64,000 bases of DNA, taken from NCBI RefSeq assembly GCF_932526225.1, contig NC_064042.1, forward strand, positions 186,001-250,000. The letters are read 5' to 3'. This DNA is from Nematostella vectensis (taxonomy: Eukaryota; Cnidaria; Anthozoa; Actiniaria; Edwardsiidae). The translations under genes and the position numbers were made by a program. The notes beneath the pieces were generated by a model. The model ran no database searches. It was not told where the DNA came from and was given only the letters and a program-made list of their open reading frames with translations. Positions 29,501 through 41,700 of this stretch are shown here, piece by piece (the stretch's first letter is position 1; every line of letters begins with the position of its first letter).

Positions 29501-32130
29501 TCAAACACCGATATGTGATCGTTGCACGTCAGGTCGATGGTCGATTTGAGGGCTATAGCCTCTAACCCAGAGGATATAGGATGAACAGAATCAAGTGTTG
29601 ATCTGAAAATTTTCCATGTCACAATTGTCCTGGAGATGAAAATACCGACTAGATTAAAAGAAATCCACAACAATGAAATTAAAATAATATATTATATTTT
29701 CACTTATGTATAACACAAAAACCTGGAAATAGTATTAAGAATATTGGCAAGTCATTGGAAAAGAGGTTTAAAGGGGTTCACAATTTATGGATTTAATTTT
29801 ATTTATTTATTTATTATTTATTTATTTTATTGTTATAAAATAGGAGACCAGGCTCCTCAGGACCAGGCTATGTTCACTCATCATTCAAAGATGATCGCTG
29901 AGTTACATGATTAAATTCACAATTCTAGACGTCCGAAATGGATTCATTCCTATCTATTTTTCATCCTTTTACAAAAAAACAAATTATGAAATTCCACAAG
30001 ATTTTTTTTATTAGATTGGTGTTAAAGTTTTTTTTTCAAGAATCACAAATCTTGGACAAAAGTAAGGTCCAAACACAGATCACATCAAGGTGTTCACGAA
30101 CCTGAGTAAAGGTGTGCAGATTAATTATCATGTACCTAAGAATGAAATGTGCAGATCACAGAAAAAATCTTTACAACCAACCAGCCAAGTCAGATGCTCA
30201 AAATAGAATAGTAATTTCTTGTTTGTAATTTATCGTGGGAAAATAGTTTCCTGCTTTGCTTCATCTAACAATGGCTAATTTGTTGTTGCGCTTGAGAATA
30301 AAAGATTTAAGAAACACCGATTTAAACCCAGACATAAATCTCATTATTTGGCTTTGAAGACCATGAATAATAAAAAGTCAAATTTGGGGATCACCACAAT
30401 AGAAAGAGGAGGGCTTTTATGGCTCTTCACGTTACATGTAACATCTAATCAAGTCATGTAACATCTAATCAAAGTTACATGTAACATCAAATGCAAGTAC
30501 AATTACCACAGGAAGTCATTATGTATAACTATCTTTCCTTATTTTCTATGTATGACTAAACAAATTTAACCAGATTACAGTAAAAGTAAGAAATGCTTAT
30601 CAAAAACTACATACTATACAATTGCAATTTGTTGCTATGGTTTCTGTTACCATAATGACTTTTTTTATCTTTTAGGATGATTTGATCTTTGACAAGCTTT
30701 ACTTTGAAGACTAAGAAAGTTGAGCATGTTTTAAAAGTAGAAGACTAGTTTTATTATCATAGCTTATGTTGTGTAGACAGTTAAAGCAATTAAGTGTAGT
30801 GTGATAATTACAGATTACTAGAAAGGGTGTAATTGCCACACCCATCCCAATGGATCGCCCTCATAAACTGCCATTTATCTATTCCAGACTAAATCTCCAT
30901 AATTTTCATAACTGTTTGTAATTCTCAGTAGGGATCCAAATATGCTAAACAAACATGCTTCAGTACATGTCATCAATTTATTATAATTCATGAAAAAGAA
31001 AATCTTTCCAGTCATGAAATCAAAATATTATCTTTAGCACTTTAAATGGGTACAAACAACAAATTAAAAATTATTTCATTTTCTTGAAGAGATAAATTTC
31101 GAAAAAAGGTTATTTTGTTGCCTTGTTTGCAAATGAGAGAAATTTGATGAGATAGGTCCAACTCTAAGGAAACAGATTGGAAAAAACAAATGCTTATAAA
31201 TTATTACAATATCACTTTGGCTTTAGATAAAAAATAGCTCCGAGTAATAGATTGAGAAGCTATCATGTCTTCGAGAGGATTTCTAGTTAAAAATTAAATG
31301 CCCGGTTACTGAGTGTGGTTGAAATACATTTAACTTATGCATAATACAAGGGCATTTTGAAATTGTTTTTCTCATTTACACATAAAAATAGCACATTCGG
31401 GACGCATTTTCAACTCACAATAACTCATTAAAAAAGAATACATAAAAAAACACAACATGCCTTTGTGGTCAAATCCAAACCACGGCGCTAAAAGAGTAAA
31501 ATTTTCATGTTTTATAATTTGAACCTAAATAGACTGTCCAACTAGGATACTTCATAATCGCAAATTTACGAGTTTCTTTTGACCATACCTTGCACCAAAA
31601 GACTTTTTCCAGAAATCTGCCGCATCAGACTTAGTGATTCTAAAGCTTTCTCCCGAAAATGTTCCGTATGGAAATATTGCCTTCAGCTCTGCAAGCATAT
31701 GACTGAAGACGAGACTTAGTTTCGTGAGGCTACGGCGATAAGTGGATGATTCGTCGAACATTCTCTCTTTCCCTTCTTTGAATAGTTTGATAGCATGTTT
31801 AGATTGCTTCATTAAATTGTCGATGTAAATTCGGAAATATTCACAGTCGTTCAGTATATGCAGTCGATCTTCGTATTTGGACACGATCAGCTTTAAATGT
31901 TGGTAGGTGTCAGGCAATATGTCTAGTATGTATGGTGGGCTGTTCTTCAAACTCATGCGCGGATTTTGACATGATTTCACTACTTTGTCCATAAGTTTCC
32001 ACGTCTTTTCGATCGTCTTTTTATCAACTTGTAATCGGGGGGCGACTGCATGAGAAAATGCATCTTGTAGGCGATCTTGGAGGCGAGAAAAGAACCCTGA
32101 ATGTCGAGCCCCAATAGCAAAGCTCGCCAT
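26503..32130 (-). CDS. CBL: CBL-family RING E3 ubiquitin ligase
   Basis: Exons are 32130-31589, 29629-29351, 28975-28838, 28429-28048 and 27789-26503; total 2628 nt, 875 aa, all GT-AG and in phase. The N-terminal tyrosine-kinase-binding module has a four-helix part ([20 protein letters not shown]...), an EF hand ([16 protein letters not shown]) and an SH2-like part with the phosphotyrosine Arg ([16 protein letters not shown]). The linker keeps the regulatory Tyr ([12 protein letters not shown]). The [12 protein letters not shown]...[13 protein letters not shown]...CPFC has all C3HC4 ligands. A proline/serine-rich tail with PPPLPERR and YDIPLPV motifs follows, then a C-terminal UBA ([20 protein letters not shown]). 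The protein ubiquitinates activated receptor tyrosine kinases. I chose ATG 32130 (AAAATGG context); earlier in-frame codons exist. Acceptors of exons 4 and 5 are each duplicated nearby. Confidence 0.95.
27790..27897 (-). repeat. 54-bp duplication of the CBL exon 5 acceptor
   Basis: The plus strand has GAGATAGAGAATAGTTGGG twice, 54 bp apart, each followed by a TATTATGGACAT segment. On the minus strand both copies give CTCTATCTCT(T/C)NACAG acceptors: one opens the exon at 27789, the other at 27843. The longer form is in frame and adds 18 residues beginning [10 protein letters not shown]. The proximal site is used in my model because it gives the shorter exon; both look usable. Confidence 0.85.
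28421..28502 (-). repeat. 41-bp duplication of the CBL exon 4 acceptor
   Basis: ACAGATAACTGAGAGAGAAA occurs at about 28422 and again 41 bp on. On the minus strand both read CATTTCTCTCTCAG followed by TTATCTGT. The authentic site opens the exon at 28429 (YYLYPDG). Use of the copy at 28470 would insert 41 nt and shift the frame before the RING, so it would be a null or decay-targeted form. Confidence 0.85.
28503..28837. other. CBL intron 3
   Basis: It holds a small inverted piece: GCGTAGCCCCGAAATTT near 28547 and GGCTACGCCCC near 28678, possibly a MITE remnant. Otherwise nothing. Confidence 0.35.
29640..31588. other. CBL intron 1 (2 kb)
   Basis: AT-rich intron with a TTTA-rich tract (29795-29835) and three spaced copies of GTTACATGTAACATCTAATC-like sequence at 30430-30490. 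No ORF or RNA gene that I recognise. Confidence 0.5.
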
Positions 32131-34425
32131 TTTGAGCCATTCGCTCTGATGCTGTTCCGATTTCCGCATACGAAGATGCATGTCACGTGGTAACATTGAG
32201 CCAATCATATACGGCATGCTGAAGAGGGAACAGACTACATCTAAAGCCGCTCGAAAAAGAAACTGCTCTTCCTTTCCTTGAAAAATAGCTATCTTCACAC
32301 TATTTCAAAACGCAAATGAAAGTTACGCTTTGTGTGAAAGAGACAATGACACATACCCAATAGGTGACTTGATAACGATGACGCTCACTTTCTACGTAAG
32401 CGCTTTTACAAGACTGAGTGATGTAAGCAATGTTATGACCCCGAAACGCAAGGCTACCCACACGACAGACTTTGCCAAACTTGACCGCACATCTATTCTT
32501 GCTAAAAACCGTGCGAGATTTTGCACAGCTCATATGTCCTCATTCGGGGCTCATGTGAACAGATTGTTGTTATCCATAAAAACATACCCAAAGCAACGCA
32601 CTAACTGGCGATCAACTCTTTATGGGAAAATGCGCATCATTTTGGTATTGTATATAAGGAAGGCGGAGGTGACGTTAATATTATGGCGTGGGTGGAACTG
32701 CTACGCCTCTGGTATACATATGTGTACGTGCAAATTCTATCCGGATTGGAACATGGCTTTTTTCACAAAAAAGGCAATACAATGCCTCAAAATAAACACA
32801 GCAAAAATCAGCTGATTTTCATAGCGTGCTATGTCGCCAGTCTTAAAAGATATTCAATTAAACTAATTGTTTCGCATTTCCTTGCGAAATGGGAAGCGTA
32901 CTCTTTTTCTCGCTGACTGACAGCTAAGTGAAATATGTAAGTCGCGTAGATAATTTCCGTGGGGTTGCTTTTTTGCGGTCGGAATGTCTTGCAGTGAGAG
33001 GTGAACAGTGTAGTCTGAAAAAGTTCGATGAGTTATCTTTGATGACAGATACGACATTAGTTCCATAGTTTATATTAGATTCGCTGAATGTCTGACAGCT
33101 CCGCCATGCACCATAAAACTATCAATTGCGCCAGCCAGATAGAAACATTTCCAAATTTTCAGAAAGATTACAGAATTTTGAGAAAGAAATCTCGTGGAAT
33201 TTGTAACGCTCGAAGGTGCCCTAGATATTTATAGAAAAGTAATTAGGTAGGTAGTATGGACAATAATTGGGGAAATTATAAACTTCCGTTTGTACTGCAA
33301 TAGTGCCAATAAAGATAATATACAAATCGTAGTTCTTTCTGTAACTGAATTTAATTGGCACGTAGACTCGAAAATTTCGAACATTATAAGACTGAGGAAA
33401 AAAGTACAAATTATACGAGTTATCGAGATTTAAGTTTATTAAGGTAGAAATATATGTTTGTGTGTGTTTTTATGGGGGATATAAAATGTGAAGCGTTTAT
33501 TTCATTGCCTTGCGCCACATAATATTTCGCTTTCGTGTGTTCCCATATTTGCGGTGCAATAAGCCCTTCCCTTCCCCTGTTCACTCTATACAGCTATACT
33601 CATGACCAAACAAGGGTGGCGGCCTCGCCAGACGCCCTCTGAATCGGCTCGGGATAACCCCCATACTTCTACTTCCCGATATCTAATTCATAGGTCAATA
33701 ACAAAAGCAACGTTTTTAGGAGCTATTTTTGTTCTGATGTTTGTGTTTAAAATGGAGGAAGCATTACGCGGTTTGATTGTGACACTTTGTCAATCCAGCT
33801 CATTATTGCAGAGCTTGTCAAGCGTGTCGTATCTGACCTTGGAATATTAAGCCATCGATATCGGAGAAAGCGGAACATTGAGATCATTCGTATTTTGTTT
33901 TATTTTATCAAAGAGCACATGACCCTTATAATAATAGCCACACGTGCGATATAGCTCGTTTTCCTTCTACGGAAATACGTATGGGTTCTCAGGTTTTGGT
34001 CGTTCTAAAATTGCTATAAATATCCATAGAAATACAATCTTATTCTCATACTGGTTTTCCAAAGAAAAAAACAACATGGAAGTTTAGTTTGGTCAAAGAA
34101 AGGTAAATATTCTACTAGGGAACCAGTGAAGTGAGACCATGAGTCGCCTGATTTATGCCATTTCGAGTATTCATATTAACCACCCACACAAAAACAAGGT
34201 GGTCTCTCTTGGTAGTTAATGACCTCTTAAAGTATCAACCACCTTATCTCAACTATCGATTCCACTACGCACTTAACGTATCAAACGCTGAACTTAAAAT
34301 AACACCAATTAAACAAAAATATATATTATAAGATATCTCGATCACACGTGTTTTGTTGATAGTTGAAAACCAACAATTACTAATATAAGGTACACGCACT
34401 GCAGCTAGAATTTATTGGCGTGAAT
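32131..34425. promoter_or_regulatory. Upstream region of CBL, otherwise unannotated
   Basis: Contains the CBL 5' UTR and promoter, which I cannot place precisely. Short ORFs at 32300-32916 on both strands have no recognisable domain. There is no tandem repeat. Nothing else is supported. Confidence 0.3.
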
Positions 34426-34429
34426 GTTA

Positions 34430-34950
34430 CAGCCGTTCTCAGTCACACGCAAAGGTTGGTTTAGAAAACTTGTAATTTGAAACTGTTTTTTGACAAAGTT
34501 CCTATAGCAACGGTTGTCTTTTCCCGCCGTCGCTGAGCGCGAGCGGTCAGAGTAAGACCCGGATAATCGATGTTTTGCTTGAGAGCAAAATGGTGAAGTC
34601 ATTTCCAAACTCGCTGAGATGGAGGGTTAAAATGATGAAAGCCAGTGGTTTCCAAAACAATGAGATCGCGCAAACCTTGAACGTAAGCGAATGGTTTGTG
34701 TATAAAGTCCATCGCTTGTACGCTAACAATTTAGATGTCAAAGATCCTCCTCGTAGTAAATCAAAGCAACGGCTGCTCAAAGGTACGAATTGGTAACAGT
34801 TCTGATATATAATGAATCTTCTGAAATAAGAATCTGTTATTTACTGAGAGGTGTTTTGGTATTTTTCATGAACACAGAAAACTTTGACAGAACACGAGTT
34901 TCACGTGACAAGTTTTCAGACTAGCCTTTGCGTGTGACTGAAAACGGCTG
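34430..34950. mobile_element. 521-bp Tc1/mariner-like element with ~85-bp inverted repeats
   Basis: The left end CAGCCGTTCTCAGTCACACG is matched inverted on the right by CGTGTGACTGAAAACGGCTG (34931-34950). Further pairing includes AAAACTTGT and GACAAAG. The element is flanked by TA on both sides (34428-34429 and 34951-34952), the target duplication of Tc1/mariner elements. It encloses a short helix-turn-helix ORF but no DDE domain. Confidence 0.8.
34590..34796 (+). CDS. Helix-turn-helix protein fragment, transposase N-terminus-like
   Basis: 68 codons from ATG 34590 (MVKSFPNSLRWRVKMM). The core ASGFQNNEIAQTLNVSEWFV followed by YKVHRLY has the spacing of a homeodomain-like helix-turn-helix as in Tc1-type transposase N-termini. 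A basic linker, DPPRSKSKQRLLKG, follows. A donor-like CAAAG/GTACGA lies just before the stop, so it could also be a spliced first exon. It sits entirely between the inverted repeats of a TA-flanked element. It could be a binding-domain-only leftover of the transposase. Confidence 0.5.
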   Translation: MVKSFPNSLRWRVKMMKASGFQNNEIAQTLNVSEWFVYKVHRLYANNLDVKDPPRSKSKQRLLKGTNW

Positions 34951-34959
34951 TAAAACTAC

Positions 34960-37250
34960 TAAACTTGAGTGAAGTGGGAACTAGTTCATACAAATCCGTC
35001 ACGCACAGACATGTTACATAGCATGACGTTACTCCTGTCACGCATGGCCTTGTACTTCTCTTGTGCGTGAGGTCGGTCTAACAGGGGGCCAATTTTGGTC
35101 AGTGTTTTGTACCAGCCACTTTGTCAAAGGGTGAATGAAATAAACCACTCTAACTTGTTTTCAAAGTTTCTGACTACTTTAGTTTATTTTATTAGCTGGT
35201 TTAGTTTTTTTTATAACAAGTCTTCATTGGTAACTACTATCTATCTTTTTGTTACTTAGCTGTATTAATGAATACATCCTATCCTAGCATCATACCTCTA
35301 AAGCTGGCAGCTGGGATTCATCTAAAAAAAAATGGAGAAAAGTGACAAAAAGCTACGGAAGAATACTTAAGATATAAATGTTATGCTGCACAAAACCTAA
35401 TTAATAAACCTAAAATTAAAAATAATTCCAAGTAACATTAAGAATAGAAGATTAGTAATTTAATTATTAAGTCTGTTTTTTAGGGGCTGATGAGCCTGAG
35501 GTTGAATGGCCTTTTTTATAGGAAAAGCTGTAGAAAAAGAATCATAAGGGAAATGTGTAGGTAAAACAGATCTTTTAAAAACCTGCAACCCCTTATGAAC
35601 CTTTTTTTTCTAGAATTAAACCAAAATTCATTTTAAATTTCAAATGTTCTTCGAACTCACAAAATAACTAAAACCAGTCCTCGCTCGACATCTTTCACAA
35701 AAGAGCTGACAGAACTTAAATGTGATGTAGAATTTCCAGATAAGAAATCGTTCTTTATTTACTTACAGGGAAAAAGTTATTTTTTGTAAAGCGGATTATA
35801 GTTCACTTCTTGAATTAATTAAAGGCAAAGAAATAACATTTTCTAAAAAAGGATGCGACGTTTGTTTACTGACAATCAATCGCACAATTACCACATGATC
35901 TTCCTATCCTTTTTATGGGATAATGGATAAACAAACTAGCTAAATTACTAGTTAGGAAAGGCCCTCACATGGCTTCAACTGTTAATCTTATTGAGTGCTA
36001 AAAATATGTCAACACGAGTTTTTCATAGCTCCGACGAAGTTTATAAATTGAAGTCTTACTTACCTTCTTTTTCCAAACACATCGTTTGTCCCTCCATCCA
36101 TCGTTTGTACGTCTTTATATTATAAAAGTGTTAAGATGTGTCGATTTTCTTTCTTGGTTTTAGCCACGACGAAAATAATGCAAAAACTTTATCAACAATA
36201 CTCTTGGTGTCGGCCGCGAGTTAGAAGAACAAAAACGCTGGAAAAATTAGACGCAGGGTTCCCGTGAGTGTAAATACAAAAACACTAAAAACTAAATTAT
36301 TGTAAGTTTTGCTGTACCTTTCGGGGTTTTATTAAGTATGTAGCATTCTCGGGTAGTGCTAAAACATATTCTTGTATAATGTTTTCACTGAGGTGACGTT
36401 TTACGGAGTTATCGCAAATTGTGCTGGCTTCACGGGCAGGCGGGCGACACCACAGGGTACCCGCGCGATGACCAAAAAAACTGAGTCGCATAGTTATATA
36501 CCATTTCTCTATAACTATGGGGCTCCGCGTTGGCTCCGCTATCAATTTTTTTCCCTTTTGCTTCATAAATAGCGCGTGCCTAAGTCTAAATCGTCATTCC
36601 CACTTGACTTCGTCGAGTGGAGAGTTCCATAACGAGAAGCTAAAAAGATGAAAACGTGACAGATAATGAATTAAGACGAAAATCGGAGGCACGTCAAGAG
36701 GAAGTATATATAGTTCATGCGTTTGGGATATTTGAGGAAGCATTTTAGAAGCATCTAAGAAAAGCAATTTAAATTCTTTCTTTATCTTTCCTGATTATTT
36801 TGTCTTTTCACTTGCTTTCACAAGTATTTGACTTTTTAGCACCACTTTACACTTTGCGCTTCTTTTACTTTCGCAAGGATTCAGCTCTGTTTCTGATGTC
36901 GCCGTATCCTGGTCTTGTCGTGGTATAAAGCAAACACTTCGTTATTGGGCGTTTCCAGTCAAGAATATTCGAGAAAGGGGGAGATAAATCGATAAACAAC
37001 AAATTCAAAGGTTTTACATTTTATTACAAAGTTTCCACAACTTCCAAAGAAACCTTTCACTCAATAATAATTTCATTTTTTTTTTATAAAATTAATTTAA
37101 ATAATTTTGAAGACAATAGAAAGTGTCGCGCAACACACGACTTCTGCCGAGAAGTGGGCAGCTTTTCAGAAACAAAAGACTCATGAACACTAGATCGTGG
37201 GTTTAGCCCATGTGACAAGCGCAAAGGAAGGGAGGAGCAAATTAAAATCG
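34960..37250. other. Intergenic stretch, nothing firm
   Basis: AT-rich. One minus-strand segment (36297-36566), ending in PENATYLIKPRK and then a donor-like AAAG/GTACAG, looks coding-like but I recognise no family and no partner exons. No RNA gene or array seen. Confidence 0.4.
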
Positions 37251-37257
37251 AGCGAAC

Positions 37258-37408
37258 CGAGGAAGACCCCTCCCTCCCTTTGTGCTTGCTACCTAAGCTA
37301 ACAGAGGTTTTGTCCATTCCGGTGAAGAGACCCGAGGAAGACCCCTCTCTTCCTTTGCGCTTGCTACCTAAGCTAACAGAGTTTTGTCCATTCCGGTGAA
37401 GAGACCCT
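37258..37408. repeat. ~75-bp tandem duplication
   Basis: Two copies of CGAGGAAGACCCCTC followed by TTTG(T/C)GCTTGCTACCTAAG and TCCATTCCGGTGAAGAGACC. The sequence around it (37400-37740), with CTCTGCTACCAGGGCTGC and CCTCCGGCACCCAGGGC, resembles dispersed MITE ends, but I cannot define borders. Confidence 0.6.
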
Positions 37409-38642
37409 TGTAAGCCTCCGGTAGCGCGCGCAAGACCATGAACCCTCTGCTACCAGGGCTGCATTGAACCGGAGTCATTTTTGGTCGCTAGAAACAATTG
37501 TCGTAACCTGACGTAAATGTTTGCGTGTGTTTTTTATCAGAGAAAACTCGACCAGTTCACTAACCTGGGTACCAGATCCTCTAAACTTATCTCGGTCAGT
37601 GACGCTCAGCCAAAATGTCGGACGAGCGAAGCTCGCTTGTCAATTGACGAGAGAAGTCTGGAGCCTCCGGCACCCAGGGCACCTGTTCGCTTTCGCGGGC
37701 GCTATCTTGGATAGAGCGAAAGTTCGAGGGAAATGTCGCTTAATCTTAAGAGGGTGCCACTTGATGCTGCCGGGGAAGCAAACTCGTCAGGTTTTCTGAG
37801 ATGCACATCACAGTGCCTATATTCTGTCAACCCGGCCCAACTCACAACCAATACACGATGCACGATGCATAAAGATGCATCGCAAAAAGATGTACTGCTA
37901 AATGCATTGCAAAAAAATGCCTTACAAATATAAATCGATAACATTTGTGAATTGTACCGTGTAACACCACGCTAGACCGGCCACGCAAGCACGCACCCCC
38001 CCCCCCCCCCCCCCCATACTCCCACCCTCATTATATGAAGTGGAGAAATTTGACAGTAACACGGATCAACAGACAAATAAGCACACACGAAGTAGCATGC
38101 GAACACATTACATCTAAGGAGTTGGTCATTGCCTGGAAAACAAACTGTAGCTAAGATTCAAAACCAATAAGTTACTGCGATGTGATTGTCGTTTATAAAT
38201 GACATATTTATAAAGTAGACTGTCAATTTTCGAATTTTCTCCCACGGAGACGCAATTTAAAAAATCCTTCTTACAAAAAAAAATATTGTGTATTATGTTT
38301 TAGAGTTTGTTTGTTTATATAACCCTTAGAATCTTTAAGGCTTTGCAGAAAATTGTTTTTGTTCTTGTTGTTTTGTCAGAACACTTGGAATGAAAGGTGA
38401 TATGGACTTTAAGGGGGTATTAAACTCTCATCTCACATCTCTCCCAAACTCCCGTATGCGTTGACAGCGTGGTGTTTTTGTAATGTTATTCTGATTGCAG
38501 ACGCTCGCCGCGTAACACGTATGATGTAAGGTAGGTAAGATAGATTATCGATCGAACTTCCGTGGGAAGTGACGGCGCAGTACATTGTCACGATGCTATG
38601 ACGTCACTAAACTGCGGCCTCATGAGGACATGTGACACCTCA
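37409..38642. other. 3' flank of DNAAF8, intergenic
   Basis: Contains ATGCAT-rich short repeats near 37850-37930 and a homopolymer C tract at about 37997-38014. I see no AATAAA on the minus strand close to the DNAAF8 stop. No gene found. Confidence 0.4.
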
Positions 38643-38714
38643 TTAGCTAGTCTCAATACGCGCCTTTCTGTTGGGCATCAGCTGGTCGAAGAAGCACACC
38701 AACAGCCGCCGCGC
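38643..38714 (-). CDS. DNAAF8: DNAAF8 terminal coding exon
   Basis: The minus strand has GTTTGTCCCTCTCTAG then GCGCGGCGGCTGTTGGTGTG, reading ARRLLVCFFDQLMPNRKARI, ETS and a TAA stop. It joins in phase 0 to exon 14 (...MHIFAARTTAQ). Together they make the expected NDK C-terminus, in which an A-R-E-like helix and FF motif follow the His loop. Its acceptor is the last unit of the 7.2 kb array; this places the whole array in the final intron. Confidence 0.75.
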   Translation of the reverse strand, partial: ARRLLVCFFDQLMPNRKARIETS

Positions 38715-41700
38715 CTAGAGAGGGACAAACATATAGTTATACATGAAAACTACGATGCCTAGAGAGAGAGACACCGAGTTATACAAGAGAACTACTATGC
38801 CTAGAGAAAGAGACACCGAGTTATACAAGAAAACTACGATGCCTAGAGAGAGAGACACCGAGTTATACAAGAGAACTACGATACCTAGAGAAAGAGACAC
38901 CGAGTTATACAAGAGAACTACGATACCTAGAGAAAGAGACACCGAGTTATACAAGAGAACTACGATACCTAGAGAAAGAGACACCGAGTTATACATGAGA
39001 ACTACTATACCTAGAGAGAGAGACACCGAGTTATACAAGAGAACTACTATGCCTAGAGAAAGAGACACCGAGTTATACAAGAGAACTACGATACCTAGAG
39101 AAAGAGACACCGAGTTATACAAGAGAACTACTATGCCTAGAGAAAGAGACACCGAGTTATACAAGAGAACTACTATGCCTAGAGAAAGAGACACAGAGTT
39201 ATACAAGAGAACTACTATGCCTAGAGAAAGAGACACCGAGTTATACAAGAGAACTACTATGCCTAGAGAAAGAGACACAGAGTTATACAAGAGAACTACT
39301 ATGCCTAGAGAAAGAGACACCGAGTTATACAAGAGAACTACTATGCCTAGAGAAAGAGACACCGAGTTATACAAGAGAACTACTATGCCTAGAGAAAGAG
39401 ACACCGAGTTATACAAGAGAACTACTATGCCTAGAGAAAGAGACACAGAGTTATACAAGAGAACTACTATGCCTAGAGAAAGAGACACCGAGTTATACAA
39501 GAGAACTACTATGCCTAGAGAAAGAGACACAGAGTTATACAAGAGAACTACTATGCCTAGAGAAAGAGACACCGAGTTATACAAGAGAACTACGATACCT
39601 AGAGAAAGAGACACCGAGTCATACAAGAGAACTACGATACCTAGAGAAAGAGACACCGAGTTATACAAGAGAACTACTATGCCTAGAGAGAGAGACACCG
39701 AGTTATACAAGAGAACTACGATACCTAGAGAAAGAGACACCGAGTTATACAAGAGAACTACTATGCCTAGAGAAAGAGACACCGAGTTATACAAGAGAAC
39801 TACGATACCTAGAGAAAGAGACACCGAGTTATACAAGAGAACTACTATGCCTAGAGAAAGAGACACCGAGTTATACATGAGAACTACTATACCTAGAGAA
39901 AGAGACACCGAGTTATACAAGAGAACTACGATGCCTAGAGAGAGACACCGAGTTATACAAGAGAACTACGATACCTAGAGAAAGAGACACCGAGTTATAC
40001 AAGAGAACTACTATGCCTAGAGAAAGAGACACCGAGTTATACATGAGAACTACTATACCTAGAGAAAGAGACACCGAGTTATACAAGAGAACTACGATGC
40101 CTAGAGAGAGACACCGAGTCATACAAGAGAACTACGATACCTAGAGAAAGAGACACCGAGTTATACAAGAGAACTACTATGCCTAGAGAGAGAGACACCG
40201 AGTTATACAAAAGAACTACGATACCTAGAGAAAGAGACACCGAGTTATACAAGAGAACTACGATACCTAGAGAAAGAGACACCGAGTTATACAAGAGAAC
40301 TACTATGCCTAGAGAGAGACACCGAGTTATACAAGAGAACTACTATACCTAGAGAGACACCGAGTTATACATGAAAACTACGATGCCTAGAGAGACACCG
40401 AGTTATACAAGAGAACTACTATGCCTAGAGAGAGACACCGAGTTATACAAGAGAACTACTACACCTAGAGAAAGAGACACCGAGTTATACAAGAGAACTA
40501 CTATACCTAGAGAAAGAGACACCGAGTTATACAAGAGAACTACTATGCCTAGAGAAAGAGACACCGAGTTATAGAAGAGAACTACGATACCTAGAGAAAG
40601 AGACACCGAGTTATACATGAGAACTACGATACCTAGAGAAAGAGACACCGAGTTATACAAGAGAACTACGATACCTAGAGAAAGAGACACCGAGTTATAC
40701 ATGAGAACTACGATACCTAGAGAAAGAGACACCGAGTTATACAAGAGAACTACGATACCTAGAGAAAGAGACACCGAGTTATACATGAGAACTACGATAC
40801 CTAGAGAAAGAGACACCGAGTTATACAAGAGAACTACGATACCTAGAGAAAGAGACACCGAGTTATACATGAGAACTACGATACCTAGAGAAAGAGACAC
40901 CGAGTTATACAAGAGAACTACGATACCTAGAGAAAGAGACACCGAGTTATACAAGAGAACTACGATACCTAGAGAAAGAGACACCGAGTTATACAAGAGA
41001 ACTACTATACCTAGAGAAAGAGACACCGAGTTATACAAGAGAACTACTATGCCTAGAGAAAGAGACACCGAGTTATACAAGAGAACTACGATACCTAGAG
41101 AAAGAGACACCGAGTTATACAAGAGAACTACGATACCTAGAGAAAGAGACACCGAGTTATACATGAGAACTACGATACCTAGAGAAAGAGACACCGAGTT
41201 ATACAAGAGAACTACGATACCTAGAGAAAGAGACACCGAGTTATACATGAGAACTACGATACCTAGAGAAAGAGACACCGAGTTATACATGAGAACTACG
41301 ATACCTAGAGAAAGAGACACCGAGTTATACATGAGAACTACGATACCTAGAGAAAGAGACACCGAGTTATACATGAGAACTACGATGCCTAGAGAGAGAC
41401 ACCGAGTTATACAAGAGAACTACTATGCCTAGAGAAAGAGACACCGAGTTATACAATAGAACTACTATGCCTAGAGAAAGATACACCGAGTTATACAAGA
41501 GAACTACTATACCTAGAGAAAGAGACACCGAGTTATACATGAGAACTACGATACCTAGAGAAAGAGACACCGAGTTATACATGAGAACTACGATACCTAG
41601 AGAAAGAGACACCGAGTTATACATGAGAACTACGATACCTAGAGAAAGAGACACCGAGTTATACATGAGAACTACGATACCTAGAGAAAGAGACACCGAG

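Noticed and set aside
36297-36566. Possible exon ending PENATYLIKPRK before GTACAG
   Set aside because: No recognised family, no partner exon; kept only as a remark.
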